Position numbers and translations under genes: made by a program. Under the pieces are notes generated by a model. It did not search any database. It worked only from the letters and a program-made list of their open reading frames with translations, and had not been told where the DNA came from. A stretch of DNA of 64,000 nucleotides, taken from contig NZ_VTUC01000004.1 of assembly GCF_008364555.1 (NCBI RefSeq), forward strand, positions 1-64,000, read 5' to 3'. This DNA comes from Enterobacter vonholyi. Lineage in GTDB: Bacteria; Pseudomonadota; Gammaproteobacteria; Enterobacterales; Enterobacteriaceae. Below are positions 34,471 through 43,663 of this stretch, in pieces; position 1 is the first letter of the stretch, and the number at the start of each line of letters is the position of its first letter.

Positions 34471-37164
34471 ATGAAAACAGGAAAACCTGAACGTCCGTAT
34501 TATCAACAAACCGTTGACGAAACCCTGTCGAATATCCACTCCACTCTGGAAGGACTTAGCGGCACTGAGGCATCAGCCCGACTTCAGCAGCATGGTGAGA
34601 ATGCGTTGCCGCAAAAAAAGGGCAAACCCGCCTGGCTGCGCTTCCTGGCGCATTTTAACGATGTATTGATTTACGTTCTGCTGGTGGCCGCGTTGCTTAA
34701 GCTCTTTATGGGCCACTGGGTAGACATGTTTGTGATCCTTGGGGTTGCCATCATTAACGCGCTGATTGGCCATATCCAGGAGAGCAATGCTGAAAAATCG
34801 TTGCAGAGTATTCGCAATATGCTCTCCAGCGAAGCCGTGGTGGTACGACAGGGGAATCATGAAACGATCCCCACCACGGCGCTGGTGCCGGGAGATATCG
34901 TGGTGATCCGTGCCGGGGATCGTATCCCTGCGGACCTGCGCGTCATTGAAGCGCATAACCTTCGCGTGGAGGAGGCCATCCTGACCGGCGAATCCACCGT
35001 TGTTGAGAAAAACAGCGATGCGTTAAGCGGGGAACTGCCGTTAGGTGACCGGTATAATCTGCTCTACTCAGGCACCACCGTTAGCTCCGGCGGCGGTAAA
35101 GGCGTGGTGGTGGCAACCGGGGGCGAGACCGAGCTTGGCCACATCAATCAGATGATGTCCGACATTGAAAAGCACCGCACGCCGCTGATGGTGCAGATGG
35201 ATAAGCTCGGTAAAACCATCTTTATTACTATCCTGGTCATGATGGTGGCGCTGTTCGTCTTTAGCCTCCTGTTCCGGGATATGCCGGTTTCTGAACTGGT
35301 GCTGTCGCTTATCAGCCTCGCCGTTGCCGCCGTGCCGGAAGGCCTGCCGGCCATCATCTCCATCATCCTTTCGCTTGGCGTACAGGCCATGGCGCGCCGC
35401 AAGGCCATTATTCGCAAGCTGCCTACGGTGGAAACGCTGGGCGCAATGACGGTCATCTGCTCGGATAAAACCGGCACCCTGACGATGAATGAAATGACGG
35501 TCAAAGCGGTGATTACCGCTGACACGACCTATCGCGTGGAGGGCGACAGCTACGAACCGGTGGGGAATATTCACCCCGTAGATGACCCGACGCCCGTCAG
35601 CGTGACGCAGGGTTCCCTGCTGGAACGCTACCTGCGAACAATCGACCTCTGCAATGACAGCCAACTGATCAAAGACGAGCAGGGGCTGTGGAAAATCACC
35701 GGCGGTCCGACCGAGGGCGCGCTGAAGGTGCTGGCGGCGAAAATTCCGCTTCCACCGCTTGATACCGAAATGCGCAGCAAAATCCCGTTTGATTCGCAGT
35801 ATAAATACATGTCCACCCTGTACCGGCTGGGCGAAGAAGAGGCGATTTTAATCACCGGCGCGCCGGACGTCCTGTTCCGCCTCTGCCAGTACCAGCAGAC
35901 GAATGACGGACTGCAGCCTTTCGATCAGCCTTACTGGGAAGGAAAGATTGAAGAGTATGCCCGGGAAGGGTTGCGTATGGTGGCTGCGGCCTGGAAACCT
36001 GCCCGCGAGGGACAGCGCGAGCTGGATCACCCGGACCTCCATGATGGCGTGATCCTGCTGGGTATTGCAGGGATGATGGATCCGCCGCGTCCGGAGGCCA
36101 TAACCGCGATTGCCGACTGTCTGCAGGCCGGGATCCGCGTGAAAATGATCACCGGCGACCACCCGCAAACGGCCATGAGCATTGGGCAAATGTTGGGGAT
36201 TGGTAACGCCGCAAGCGCTATCACCGGACGCGAGCTGGAGGCGATGGACGATAGTCAGCTGAGCGACGCCGCGCAGCAGTACGATATTTTCGCCCGAACC
36301 AGCCCGGAGGATAAATTCCGCCTCGTGCAGGCCCTGCAAAGTAAACAGGAAGTGGTGGGCATGACCGGGGATGGCGTAAATGACGCCCCGGCGCTCAAGC
36401 GTGCAGATGTGGGTATCGCTATGGGGATTAAGGGGACGGAAGTCACCAAGGAGGCCGCCGACATGGTGTTAACGGATGACAACTTTGCCACCATTGCCAG
36501 TGCGGTGCACGAGGGTCGTCGGGTTTACGATAACCTGAAAAAAACGATTCTGTTCGTTATCCCGAGCAACATCGCGCAGGCCCTGCTGATCATCATCGCG
36601 CTGCTGGCGGGAAACCTGATCCCGCTGACCCCGGTCCTGATCCTGTGGATGAACATGGCGACGTCGGCAACGCTGTCGTTTGGCCTGGCGTTTGAAGCGG
36701 GTGAGAAGGACATCATGAACCGCCCACCGCGTAAGGCGAGTCTGCATGTGATGGATGGCTATGCCATCTGGCGCGTGGTGTTTGTCGGTCTGATGATTGC
36801 CATTAGCGCCTTCGTGCTGGAAGCGTGGCTACAGCCGCGCGGCTATTCGGCGGAATTTATCCGCACCGTGCTGCTGCAAACCCTGGTGACCGCGCAGTGG
36901 TTCTACATGCTTAACTGCCGCGTTAATGATGGCTTTTCGCTGAGCAAAGGCCTGCTGGCGAATAAAGGGATTTGGATCGTGAGCGGCGTACTGCTGGCGC
37001 TACAGCTTCTTATCATTTACGCACCGTTCATGCAGATGCTGTTTGGCACCGAAGCGCTGCCGTTCCGCTACTGGGTCATCACCTTGCTGATTGGTTTTGT
37101 GATGTTCCTTATTGTCGAGGCGGAGAAAGTGCTGACGCGCAGGTGGCGCAAAACCGAAGCGTAA
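34471..37164 (+). CDS. P-type cation-transporting ATPase (Ca2+/PMR1-like)
   Basis: Inner-membrane P2-type ATPase, 897 residues. Signature elements: TGES actuator motif (in AILTGESTVVEK), PEGL at residues 289-292 in helix 4, phosphorylated Asp332 in DKTGTLT, and GDGVND at 633-638. About 10 membrane segments. PEGL and overall size point to the calcium/manganese-type (IIA/IIB) rather than heavy-metal ATPases. GAGGAAGGA precedes the ATG. Transported ion not proven by sequence alone. Confidence 0.9.
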   Translation: MKTGKPERPYYQQTVDETLSNIHSTLEGLSGTEASARLQQHGENALPQKKGKPAWLRFLAHFNDVLIYVLLVAALLKLFMGHWVDMFVILGVAIINALIGHIQESNAEKSLQSIRNMLSSEAVVVRQGNHETIPTTALVPGDIVVIRAGDRIPADLRVIEAHNLRVEEAILTGESTVVEKNSDALSGELPLGDRYNLLYSGTTVSSGGGKGVVVATGGETELGHINQMMSDIEKHRTPLMVQMDKLGKTIFITILVMMVALFVFSLLFRDMPVSELVLSLISLAVAAVPEGLPAIISIILSLGVQAMARRKAIIRKLPTVETLGAMTVICSDKTGTLTMNEMTVKAVITADTTYRVEGDSYEPVGNIHPVDDPTPVSVTQGSLLERYLRTIDLCNDSQLIKDEQGLWKITGGPTEGALKVLAAKIPLPPLDTEMRSKIPFDSQYKYMSTLYRLGEEEAILITGAPDVLFRLCQYQQTNDGLQPFDQPYWEGKIEEYAREGLRMVAAAWKPAREGQRELDHPDLHDGVILLGIAGMMDPPRPEAITAIADCLQAGIRVKMITGDHPQTAMSIGQMLGIGNAASAITGRELEAMDDSQLSDAAQQYDIFARTSPEDKFRLVQALQSKQEVVGMTGDGVNDAPALKRADVGIAMGIKGTEVTKEAADMVLTDDNFATIASAVHEGRRVYDNLKKTILFVIPSNIAQALLIIIALLAGNLIPLTPVLILWMNMATSATLSFGLAFEAGEKDIMNRPPRKASLHVMDGYAIWRVVFVGLMIAISAFVLEAWLQPRGYSAEFIRTVLLQTLVTAQWFYMLNCRVNDGFSLSKGLLANKGIWIVSGVLLALQLLIIYAPFMQMLFGTEALPFRYWVITLLIGFVMFLIVEAEKVLTRRWRKTEA

Positions 37165-37225
37165 TAGCGTAAACTGAGAAAGCCTGCCTGAGCCCGGGCT
37201 TTCTCTTTTTTGAGCACAGGAAATT

Positions 37226-38122
37226 ATGATGCGACTTACCTGGTTCGTCCTTGCGCTGTGTGCCGCTATACCCGGCGCGTTTGCCGTAACCTATACCCTA
37301 CCGCCGGAAGGCAGTCGTCTGGTGGGAACCCCGATTATCATCACCGTTCCTGAAGGTAACACGCTGCCTCTGGAAGCCTTTGCCGCGCAGTACGGGCAGG
37401 GGCTGAGCAATCTGCTGGAAGCGAACCCGAGCGTAGATCCTTTTTTGCCTAAATCCGGCACCCGGCTGACGATCCCTCAGCAGCTGATTCTGCCCGACAC
37501 CGTCCGCGAGGGCATTATCGTGAATGCTGCGGAAATGCGTCTCTACTATTATCCGCCTGGCGGTAATACCGTTGAAGTTCTGCCCATCGGCATCGGTCAG
37601 GCCGGACGCGAAACTCCGCGTAACTGGGTGACGGCCGTTGAGCGTAAGCAGGAGGGACCAACCTGGTCTCCGACGCCGAACACGCGTCGTGCCTATGCGG
37701 CAGAAGGGAAAACGCTTCCGGCATTCGTACCCGCCGGGCCGGATAACCCGATGGGCCTGTATGCGATTTATATTGGCAGGCTGTATGCCATTCACGGCAC
37801 AAACTCGAATTTCGGCATCGGGCTGCGGGTGAGCCAGGGCTGTATCCGTCTGCGCAATAACGACATCAAATACCTTTTCGATAACGTTCCCGTAGGAACC
37901 CGCGTGCAGCTTATCGACAGGCCGGTTAAAGTCACCACCGAGCCGGACGGCAGCCGCTGGGTGGAAGTTCACGAGCCATTATCACGCAACCGCGCGGAAT
38001 TTGAATCGACCCGGAAAGTGCCGCTGCCCATCTCCGCCGCGCAGCGGACGCAGCTGATAAACGAGGGGGCAGGAGCCGAACTGGAACGGCGGTCCGGGAT
38101 GCCGGTGAAGCTCGGCAATTGA
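37226..38122 (+). CDS. erfK: L,D-transpeptidase ErfK
   Basis: Periplasmic enzyme that links Braun lipoprotein to peptidoglycan. 298 residues: signal peptide to about residue 21, a LysM-like segment (about 38-88), then the YkuD catalytic domain with the motif [11 protein letters not shown] followed by SQGCIRLRN holding the catalytic Cys. The start ATG-ATG offers two equivalent positions. Located beside a tRNA-Asn gene as in E. coli (asnV-erfK). Confidence 0.94.
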   Translation: MMRLTWFVLALCAAIPGAFAVTYTLPPEGSRLVGTPIIITVPEGNTLPLEAFAAQYGQGLSNLLEANPSVDPFLPKSGTRLTIPQQLILPDTVREGIIVNAAEMRLYYYPPGGNTVEVLPIGIGQAGRETPRNWVTAVERKQEGPTWSPTPNTRRAYAAEGKTLPAFVPAGPDNPMGLYAIYIGRLYAIHGTNSNFGIGLRVSQGCIRLRNNDIKYLFDNVPVGTRVQLIDRPVKVTTEPDGSRWVEVHEPLSRNRAEFESTRKVPLPISAAQRTQLINEGAGAELERRSGMPVKLGN

Positions 38123-38170
38123 GGACATTTTCGCCGCCACCCGACAATTTTACCCGACGCAGAAAAGCAA

Positions 38171-38195
38171 AAAGCCTGCTTTAAAAGCAGGCTTT
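38171..38195. terminator. Shared terminator of erfK and the third tRNA-Asn
   Basis: AAAGCCTGCT / AGCAGGCTTT stem with 5-base loop and A/T tracts on both sides, so it can serve both converging transcripts. Confidence 0.88.
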
Positions 38196-38202
38196 TCAAA
38201 TT

Positions 38203-38278
38203 TGGCTCCTCTGACTGGACTCGAACCAGTGACATACGGATTAACAGTCCGCCGTTCTACCGACTGAACTACAGAGGA
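38203..38278 (-). tRNA. tRNA-Asn(GUU), third copy
   Basis: 76 bases with CCA, identical to the other copies; native terminator present and no element inserted. Confidence 0.97.
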
Positions 38279-38296
38279 ATCGTGTGAACGGGGCGC

Positions 38297-38325
38297 ATAT
38301 TATCGACCTGCGTTCGCCTTGTCAA
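38297..38325 (-). promoter_or_regulatory. Sigma-70 promoter of the third tRNA-Asn
   Basis: On the minus strand TTGACA, 17-base spacer, TAATAT, then GCGCCCCG discriminator. It shares the 320-base tRNA-nac gap with the NtrC site and sigma-54 promoter. Confidence 0.85.
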
Positions 38326-38392
38326 AGGGTGGATCAACGCCTTTTGATCGTTTGCTGACAAAATCGGCAAAGTGATGTTTTTGGCAGCGGAA

Positions 38393-38409
38393 TGCACCGT
38401 CATGGTGCG
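38393..38409. promoter_or_regulatory. NtrC enhancer site upstream of nac
   Basis: TGCACCGTCATGGTGCG matches the NtrC dyad TGCACC-N5-GGTGCA in 11 of 12 arm positions. It lies about 140 bases upstream of the sigma-54 promoter, a normal enhancer distance. Confidence 0.85.
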
Positions 38410-38526
38410 GGTATACCCCTAATGGGGCAGATCATAAACTGCTGTTTCGGTAATAAAACCCCCCTCCATGATTAGGTTTCCTTATTTTCAGGCGCTTAGC
38501 GCCCAATTCAGACCGCCTGGTAAAAG

Positions 38527-38542
38527 TGGCATTCATATTGCA
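38527..38542 (+). promoter_or_regulatory. Sigma-54 promoter of nac
   Basis: TGGCATTCATATTGCA matches the -24/-12 consensus TGGCAC-N5-TTGCA, with GG and GC exactly 10 bases apart. Start of transcription is expected near 38552, 47 bases before the nac ATG. Confidence 0.9.
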
Positions 38543-38598
38543 AAACCTGTTCAACAACGACAGCCGGTTCCGGCACAGCATTTCGAACAGGGGGCAAA

Positions 38599-39516
38599 AT
38601 GAACTTAAGACGACTGAAATACTTCGTAAAAATCGTCGATATCGGCAGCCTGACTCAAGCGGCAGAAGTGCTGCATATCGCACAGCCTGCGCTGAGCCAG
38701 CAGGTGGCTACTCTGGAAGGCGAGATGGATCAGCAGCTACTGATTCGTACCAAACGCGGCGTTACGCCAACGGAAGCAGGCAAAATTCTCTATACCCACG
38801 CACGCACCATTCTTCGCCAGTGTGAACAGGCGCAGCTGGCGGTGAACAACGTAGGCCAGACACTGAGCGGGCACGTTTCTATCGGCCTGGCGCCGGGAAC
38901 GGCCGCGTCCTCTATTACCATGCCGCTGCTGCAGGCCGTCCGCGCCGAGCTGCCTGAAGTTCTGGTCTATCTGCACGAAAACAGCGGTTCCGTACTGAAT
39001 GAAAAACTGCTCAACGGCCAGCTGGATATGGCGGTTCTTTACGATCGCTCCCCGGTCGCCGGGATCACCAGCCAGCCGCTGCTGAAAGAAGATCTCTACC
39101 TCGTGGGCACCCGCGACTGTCCGGGTAAGAGCGTAGACCTTACCGCCGTGGCAGAGATGAACCTCTATCTGCCGCGCGACTACAGCGCCGTGCGCGTGCG
39201 CGTGGACGAAGCGTTCTCCCTGCGCCGCCTGACGGCCAAAATCATCGGTGAAATTGACTCAATCTCCACGCTCACCGCAGCCATTGCCAGCGGGATGGGG
39301 GTGACCGTGCTGCCGGAATCCGCAGCCCGCTCGCTGTGCAGCGCGGCAAACGGCTGGATGGCGCGGATCACCACGCCTTCCATGAGCCTGCCGCTGTCGC
39401 TGAACATGTCTGCTCGCGGTTCGCTGTCGCCGCAGGCGCAGGCGGTAAAAGAGATTTTGATGTCGCTGGTCAGCAAGCCGTCGCTTGAGAACCGTGAACT
39501 CCAGCTCGTGAGCTGA
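38599..39516 (+). CDS. nac: Nitrogen assimilation control regulator Nac
   Basis: LysR-type regulator, 305 residues, that connects sigma-54 nitrogen control to sigma-70 promoters. Helix-turn-helix at about residues 16-37 (SLTQAAEVLHIAQPALSQQV). The rest matches Nac in length and wording (for example SLRRLTAKIIGEIDSISTLT). Its own upstream region has an NtrC site and sigma-54 promoter, the known regulation of nac. cbl follows 96 bases downstream. Confidence 0.96.
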   Translation: MNLRRLKYFVKIVDIGSLTQAAEVLHIAQPALSQQVATLEGEMDQQLLIRTKRGVTPTEAGKILYTHARTILRQCEQAQLAVNNVGQTLSGHVSIGLAPGTAASSITMPLLQAVRAELPEVLVYLHENSGSVLNEKLLNGQLDMAVLYDRSPVAGITSQPLLKEDLYLVGTRDCPGKSVDLTAVAEMNLYLPRDYSAVRVRVDEAFSLRRLTAKIIGEIDSISTLTAAIASGMGVTVLPESAARSLCSAANGWMARITTPSMSLPLSLNMSARGSLSPQAQAVKEILMSLVSKPSLENRELQLVS

Positions 39517-39612
39517 TATTCCATAAAAGCATAAGATGCTGGTTTTTATTATTTGTTCTGCAGCGCGACAGACTCTAACAATAGAGCTATGTCAGATGCG
39601 CCGGAGTGAATC

Positions 39613-40563
39613 GTGAATTTCCAGCAACTTAAAATCATCCGTGAGGCGGCCAGGCGGGACTACAACCTGACCGAGGTCGCCAATATGCTTTATACCTCTC
39701 AGTCCGGCGTCAGCCGCCATATCCGCGAGCTGGAAGAGGAACTGGGCATAGAGATCTTTATCCGTCGCGGCAAGCGACTGCTCGGCATGACGGAGCCGGG
39801 TAAGGCTTTGCTCACCATCGCAGAGCGGATCCTCAACGAGGCCAGCAACGTGCGTCGTCTGGCGGATCTCTTCACCAATGACGCTTCGGGCGTGCTCACC
39901 ATCGCCACCACCCACACCCAGGCGCGCTACAGCCTGCCGCCGGTGATCAAAGCGTTCCGCGAACTTTTCCCTGACGTCCGTCTGGAGCTTATCCAGGGCA
40001 CGCCGCAGGAAATTGAAGTGCTGCTGCAAAACGGTGGGGCGGATATCGGCATTGCCAGCGAACGCCTGAGCAACGACCCGCTGCTGGTGGCGTTCCCCTG
40101 GTTCCGCTGGTACCACAGCTTGTTACTTCCGGTCGATCATCCGCTCAATCAGGTCTCTCCCCTGACGCTGGAAGACGTTGCGAAATGGCCGCTCATTACC
40201 TACCGCCAGGGGATCACCGGACGCTCGCGTATTGATGAAGCCTTCAACCGTAAAGGGTTAACGCCGGACATCGTGCTGAGCGCGCAGGATTCTGATGTGA
40301 TCAAAACTTACGTCGAGCTGGGTCTGGGCATTGGTCTGGTGGCGGAACAGTCCAGCGGAGAACGCGAAGACGGTAACCTGGTGCGTCTTGACACGCGTCA
40401 TCTGTTTGACGCCAACACCGTATGGCTTGGCCTGAAGCGCGGACAGCTGCAGCGCAACTATGTGTGGCGCTTTATCGAGCTGTGCAATGCCGGGCTGTCG
40501 GTGGATGAGATTAAACGTCAGGTCATGGAGCCGGAAGAAGTGGCGATTGATTATCAGATATAG
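39613..40563 (+). CDS. cbl: CysB-like regulator Cbl
   Basis: LysR-type activator, 316 residues, of genes for sulphur scavenging from taurine and alkanesulphonates under sulphate limitation. Starts at GTG (GGAG seven bases before). Helix-turn-helix NLTEVANMLYTSQSGVSRHI at about residues 18-37; effector domain with ITGRSRIDEAF and the conserved TYVELGLGIGLV. It is colinear with E. coli Cbl and keeps the nac-cbl order. Confidence 0.96.
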   Translation: MNFQQLKIIREAARRDYNLTEVANMLYTSQSGVSRHIRELEEELGIEIFIRRGKRLLGMTEPGKALLTIAERILNEASNVRRLADLFTNDASGVLTIATTHTQARYSLPPVIKAFRELFPDVRLELIQGTPQEIEVLLQNGGADIGIASERLSNDPLLVAFPWFRWYHSLLLPVDHPLNQVSPLTLEDVAKWPLITYRQGITGRSRIDEAFNRKGLTPDIVLSAQDSDVIKTYVELGLGIGLVAEQSSGEREDGNLVRLDTRHLFDANTVWLGLKRGQLQRNYVWRFIELCNAGLSVDEIKRQVMEPEEVAIDYQI

Positions 40564-40573
40564 CTGCTGGCTT

Positions 40574-40599
40574 GCCCGGCAGCGCTGCGCTGACCGGGC
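40574..40599. repeat. REP-type palindrome after cbl
   Basis: GCCCGG...CCGGGC arms around a GC-rich centre (GCAGCGCTGCGC), the form of enterobacterial REP elements, 10 bases after the cbl stop. Confidence 0.6.
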
Positions 40600-40606
40600 T
40601 AGTTAC

Positions 40607-40879
40607 TTACTTGAACGGATATTTTCTAAAGACCGCCTGTGATTCGAATGATTCGACAACCGCCTGAATCTCTCTAAAATCCTCTGCGTTAACAACGTGC
40701 GGGATCATCGACTGAATAAACGTCCAGACAATCGTGCTGGTAATGGCCACCTGATTGGGCACTGTGGTGACCGGACGTGCCTTCAGTAATCTATTCCATT
40801 CCCTGCAGGCCGCCAGCAGCTGGGTTGTAATGCGTTCGACCCATGAATCGTGCTGCTTTTCCGGCGGGCGAAGATTGTG
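40607..40879 (-). pseudogene. Truncated glutathione S-transferase C-terminal remnant
   Basis: An open stretch of about 90 codons without a start, ending in TAA at 40607. The translation has the feel of a GST C-terminal all-alpha domain: RPPEKQHDSWVERI near its beginning, WNRLLKARP in the middle, and a tail ending SFESQAVFRKYPFK. The thioredoxin-like N-terminal half is missing; a stop codon sits just upstream at the junction with AT-rich sequence. It is best read as the host gene's remains after insertion or replacement by the adjoining block. Confidence 0.7.
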
Positions 40880-40898
40880 TTACCCCTTGATGCTATAT

Positions 40899-41780
40899 TT
40901 AAAAGGCGTAGCCAACAGTTAAATAGTATGCCCATCCCGTTGAGTCTATAGAGATGAAGTCTCCGTCGCTGCTAAATGCTTTGCTACCTTCGTCAAATTG
41001 TCCACCATGATAGAAATAGCGAAGTGTCGCGCCATAGTTCCAGTGGGGATAAACTAAGCTGAGTACGTTGGTGGAAACAATAGAGCTATTGGTACGGGAG
41101 TAAAACTTCTGCTCACCGCCTGACTCGTCTTTAAGATCTGAACCAAAATCAAAATTGGTAAAGCCGACGTAATTTAGTTTTCCACCAAATATTGTTGTAA
41201 TTGGGATGACATATTTGACTTTGAAGCGATATCCATCCCATTCGTTTTCGTTGGCTGCATTATAGTTGTTTCCTTGATATTTGGCATAGATGTTTGCAGA
41301 TAACGTCATCGGTAGCCCAGTATCAATATCGGTTCCTATCCCCATATACCATGTGCTCTGACGCTGTCCTGAATTCGTTCCTGCGTCATAGATATAGTTG
41401 TGGGCAAAATACCATTCTTTGAATGGACCAAAACTTAGGTCGATTCCCGTCAACTTGTCGATGCTAAAACGCGGTTCTATCTCCGTAAAAAATGGAGAGC
41501 CATTATCCCAAATGCCGATATCATTATCATTGCCCATACCAAAAAACTTAGGTAAGTCCGCATAGCCATAGAAATCAAACCAATCTACATGTGTCCACGC
41601 ACGATACTCGGGATATAAATCCGCTCTTTTTAGTGGCCCAAAACGAGTTGAGTTACTCCCTACGATATTAATACTTTGATGCCACCAGTCTGATAGATAT
41701 TCGTTATTCCCGACGTCTGCCAATGCTACCGTGGGTAAAAGCATAAATGCGCCTGATAATATAATTTTTACTTTTTTCAT
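40899..41780 (-). CDS. Tsx-like nucleoside-specific outer-membrane channel
   Basis: Outer-membrane beta-barrel for nucleosides, 293 residues. Signal peptide to Ala21, then [51 protein letters not shown] and a C-terminal Phe, all closely matching E. coli Tsx (294 residues). Since Tsx itself normally lies elsewhere, this is likely a paralogue. It is in line with the 5'-nucleotidase gene 194 bases upstream on the same strand, which would supply its substrate. Confidence 0.9.
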   Translation of the reverse strand: MKKVKIILSGAFMLLPTVALADVGNNEYLSDWWHQSINIVGSNSTRFGPLKRADLYPEYRAWTHVDWFDFYGYADLPKFFGMGNDNDIGIWDNGSPFFTEIEPRFSIDKLTGIDLSFGPFKEWYFAHNYIYDAGTNSGQRQSTWYMGIGTDIDTGLPMTLSANIYAKYQGNNYNAANENEWDGYRFKVKYVIPITTIFGGKLNYVGFTNFDFGSDLKDESGGEQKFYSRTNSSIVSTNVLSLVYPHWNYGATLRYFYHGGQFDEGSKAFSSDGDFISIDSTGWAYYLTVGYAF

Positions 41781-41836
41781 ATGTAGGGATTCCTTCCACA
41801 GAGATTTATTAATTAAGACTCTTTATCTTATTGAAA

Positions 41837-41869
41837 CTACTTAGCTGCGCTTACATCTACCACTCTCAT
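41837..41869 (-). other. Possible remnant of a second nucleotidase C-terminus
   Basis: Ten codons reading MRVVDVSAAK then TAG, immediately after a stop codon, in the gap between the nucleotidase and tsx-like genes. The complete nucleotidase 105 bases upstream ends MRVVDVKK. Same strand, same end, different codons. It may be a relic of a divergent paralogue, but chance is not excluded. Confidence 0.35.
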
Positions 41870-41921
41870 TTAAAGATTGGGTTTCAATGGGTTATCCCTT
41901 TAAAAAAACAATGGTTTAAAT

Positions 41922-41949
41922 AAGGGTTCATGTAAATGTATGAACCCTT
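41922..41949. terminator. Terminator-like hairpin, copy 1
   Basis: AAGGGTTCAT / ATGAACCCTT stem followed by TTAATATGCA. A nearly identical copy lies at 44,821. It ends the nucleotidase transcript on the minus strand. Confidence 0.75.
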
Positions 41950-41974
41950 TTAATATGCACAGTCGAATAAACTA

Positions 41975-43528
41975 TTATTTTTTCACATCAACAACGCGCA
42001 TGCCTTTGAGCTGTTCATCCGTGATGTTATTGCCTGCCTTGAAGTAATCGATTACAGCATTAGAAACGTAGTAACCGCCTGTTGTATTGCGCGATTTACC
42101 TTCGGTAAAGGTAGTAAAACCATCACCGCCGTCAGCAAGGAAGCTCTGGGTGGCAATGTGGTAAACTATCGCATCCTCAATCGGCTTGCCATTAAGGGTT
42201 AATGCGACGACCCGCTGATCGATTGGTTTACTGCTGTCATACCTCATCTCCACGCCTTTCGATACCTGCAAGACACCATTGCTTAAGCTTGCGGCATGTT
42301 CCATCAAAGTACGTAACTGTTTACCCGTGAGATCCATCGTGGTCAGTTCGTTAGGGAATGGGAACGTACTAATGACGCCGCCTATTGTAATCGCACCAGA
42401 CGGGATTTCATTACGAATACCCCCTGAGTTGGTTAAGGCCAGCTGCGTATTTTTACCTGCTGCTGCCAGCAAAGCATCCGCAGCCAGATTACCCAGAGAG
42501 GCTGATTCACCATACGCACGCGTCAATTCTACCGGAGACTGCGCCACCGTTTTTTGAACCTCTTGATCAAGTTTCTTATTCCAGCCGTCGATTACTTGTT
42601 TCGTCTGCGGGTCGGGCTTCCATTCATCCGCATAAATAGTTTTAAGTTCAAATTTTTTCACCGTAAACTGATGCGGCTTCGTATAATCCAGTACCAGTTT
42701 CCCCACATCAATGCCGCCGCTGTCGGTCGAGAGGATAAGCGTCTTGCCTACTTTGATCGGTTCCGGCGTACCAACATGGGCATGTCCCGTAATCAGAATG
42801 TCCAGACCTTTCACCTGACTTGCCGTTTGAATATCTTTATCCAGGGCACGGCGTACGTCGGTTACCCCCATGCTGGACTGGCGCGCCGGCGTGCCTTCAT
42901 GAACCAGCAATAAGGTTAAGTCGACTTTTCCTTTCAGTTCATCGAGATAGCTCTGTAGCCACTTAATTTCATCCCGAGCTTCAATACCTACGCGGGTTGC
43001 CGCAGAAACGGTATCATTGAAGGCAAAGACGCCGTGCAAACCAATGACGCCTATTTTTACGCCATCTTTTTCGATGATAGTATAGGGCTTATCCCAGAAT
43101 AATTTGTTGCTGTCCTGATAGAATATATTGCCCTGTACAATAGGGAATTTCGCCTGGCTTAGCTGTAATAACGTGTTATCCCAGCCATGATCAAATTCAT
43201 GATTACCCATCGTGACAGCATCAAACGACATAGTATTCATAATATCAATAATAGCCTTTCCCTTCGTTAAGCTACTGATATAAGGCCCCGTAAAATAGTC
43301 ACCCGCATCAAAAAACCATGTTGCTTTACTTTTTTGTTTTTCCTCTTTTACCAAGGTAGTGATATTAGCCCAACCCCCAACATCACGTTTACCTTCCGCG
43401 ATCCATGGGACTTTATAAGGTTCCACATGCGCGTGGAGATCGTTGGTGTAAATAAGGGTGATATCCCTGGCGCAGGACCAAAATGGTAACGCCAACAAAA
43501 TACCTGCGGTAATCGCTTTTATATTCAT
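41975..43528 (-). CDS. Periplasmic 5'-nucleotidase/metallophosphatase (UshA family)
   Basis: Secreted enzyme of 517 residues that removes phosphate from nucleotides. Signal peptide to about residue 20. The metallophosphatase domain carries the dinuclear-metal ligands Asp30 and His32 ([11 protein letters not shown]), Asn-His in [10 protein letters not shown] and His-x-His in [10 protein letters not shown]. The C-terminal nucleotide-specificity domain has [13 protein letters not shown] and a Gly-Asp-Gly-Phe stretch near the end ([11 protein letters not shown]). Shorter than E. coli UshA (550), so a paralogue or a separate subfamily. Feeds the downstream tsx-like channel. Confidence 0.92.
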   Translation of the reverse strand: MNIKAITAGILLALPFWSCARDITLIYTNDLHAHVEPYKVPWIAEGKRDVGGWANITTLVKEEKQKSKATWFFDAGDYFTGPYISSLTKGKAIIDIMNTMSFDAVTMGNHEFDHGWDNTLLQLSQAKFPIVQGNIFYQDSNKLFWDKPYTIIEKDGVKIGVIGLHGVFAFNDTVSAATRVGIEARDEIKWLQSYLDELKGKVDLTLLLVHEGTPARQSSMGVTDVRRALDKDIQTASQVKGLDILITGHAHVGTPEPIKVGKTLILSTDSGGIDVGKLVLDYTKPHQFTVKKFELKTIYADEWKPDPQTKQVIDGWNKKLDQEVQKTVAQSPVELTRAYGESASLGNLAADALLAAAGKNTQLALTNSGGIRNEIPSGAITIGGVISTFPFPNELTTMDLTGKQLRTLMEHAASLSNGVLQVSKGVEMRYDSSKPIDQRVVALTLNGKPIEDAIVYHIATQSFLADGGDGFTTFTEGKSRNTTGGYYVSNAVIDYFKAGNNITDEQLKGMRVVDVKK

Positions 43529-43663
43529 AACCTGTTCCTTTCAGTTATATAAAGATGCGTTACTTTACATTCTGAAAGGGTTTATTATGCGAGTCTGCTC
43601 ACACAATTAGTCTGAGGAGATGAGGCAAAATCAGCGACCTCTTGAAATCGTTGGTGACGCATA

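Noticed and set aside
38381..38397. Second sigma-54-like sequence TTGGCAGCGGAATGCA before nac
   Set aside because: The GG to GC distance is 9, one base short; the site at 38527 has exact spacing.
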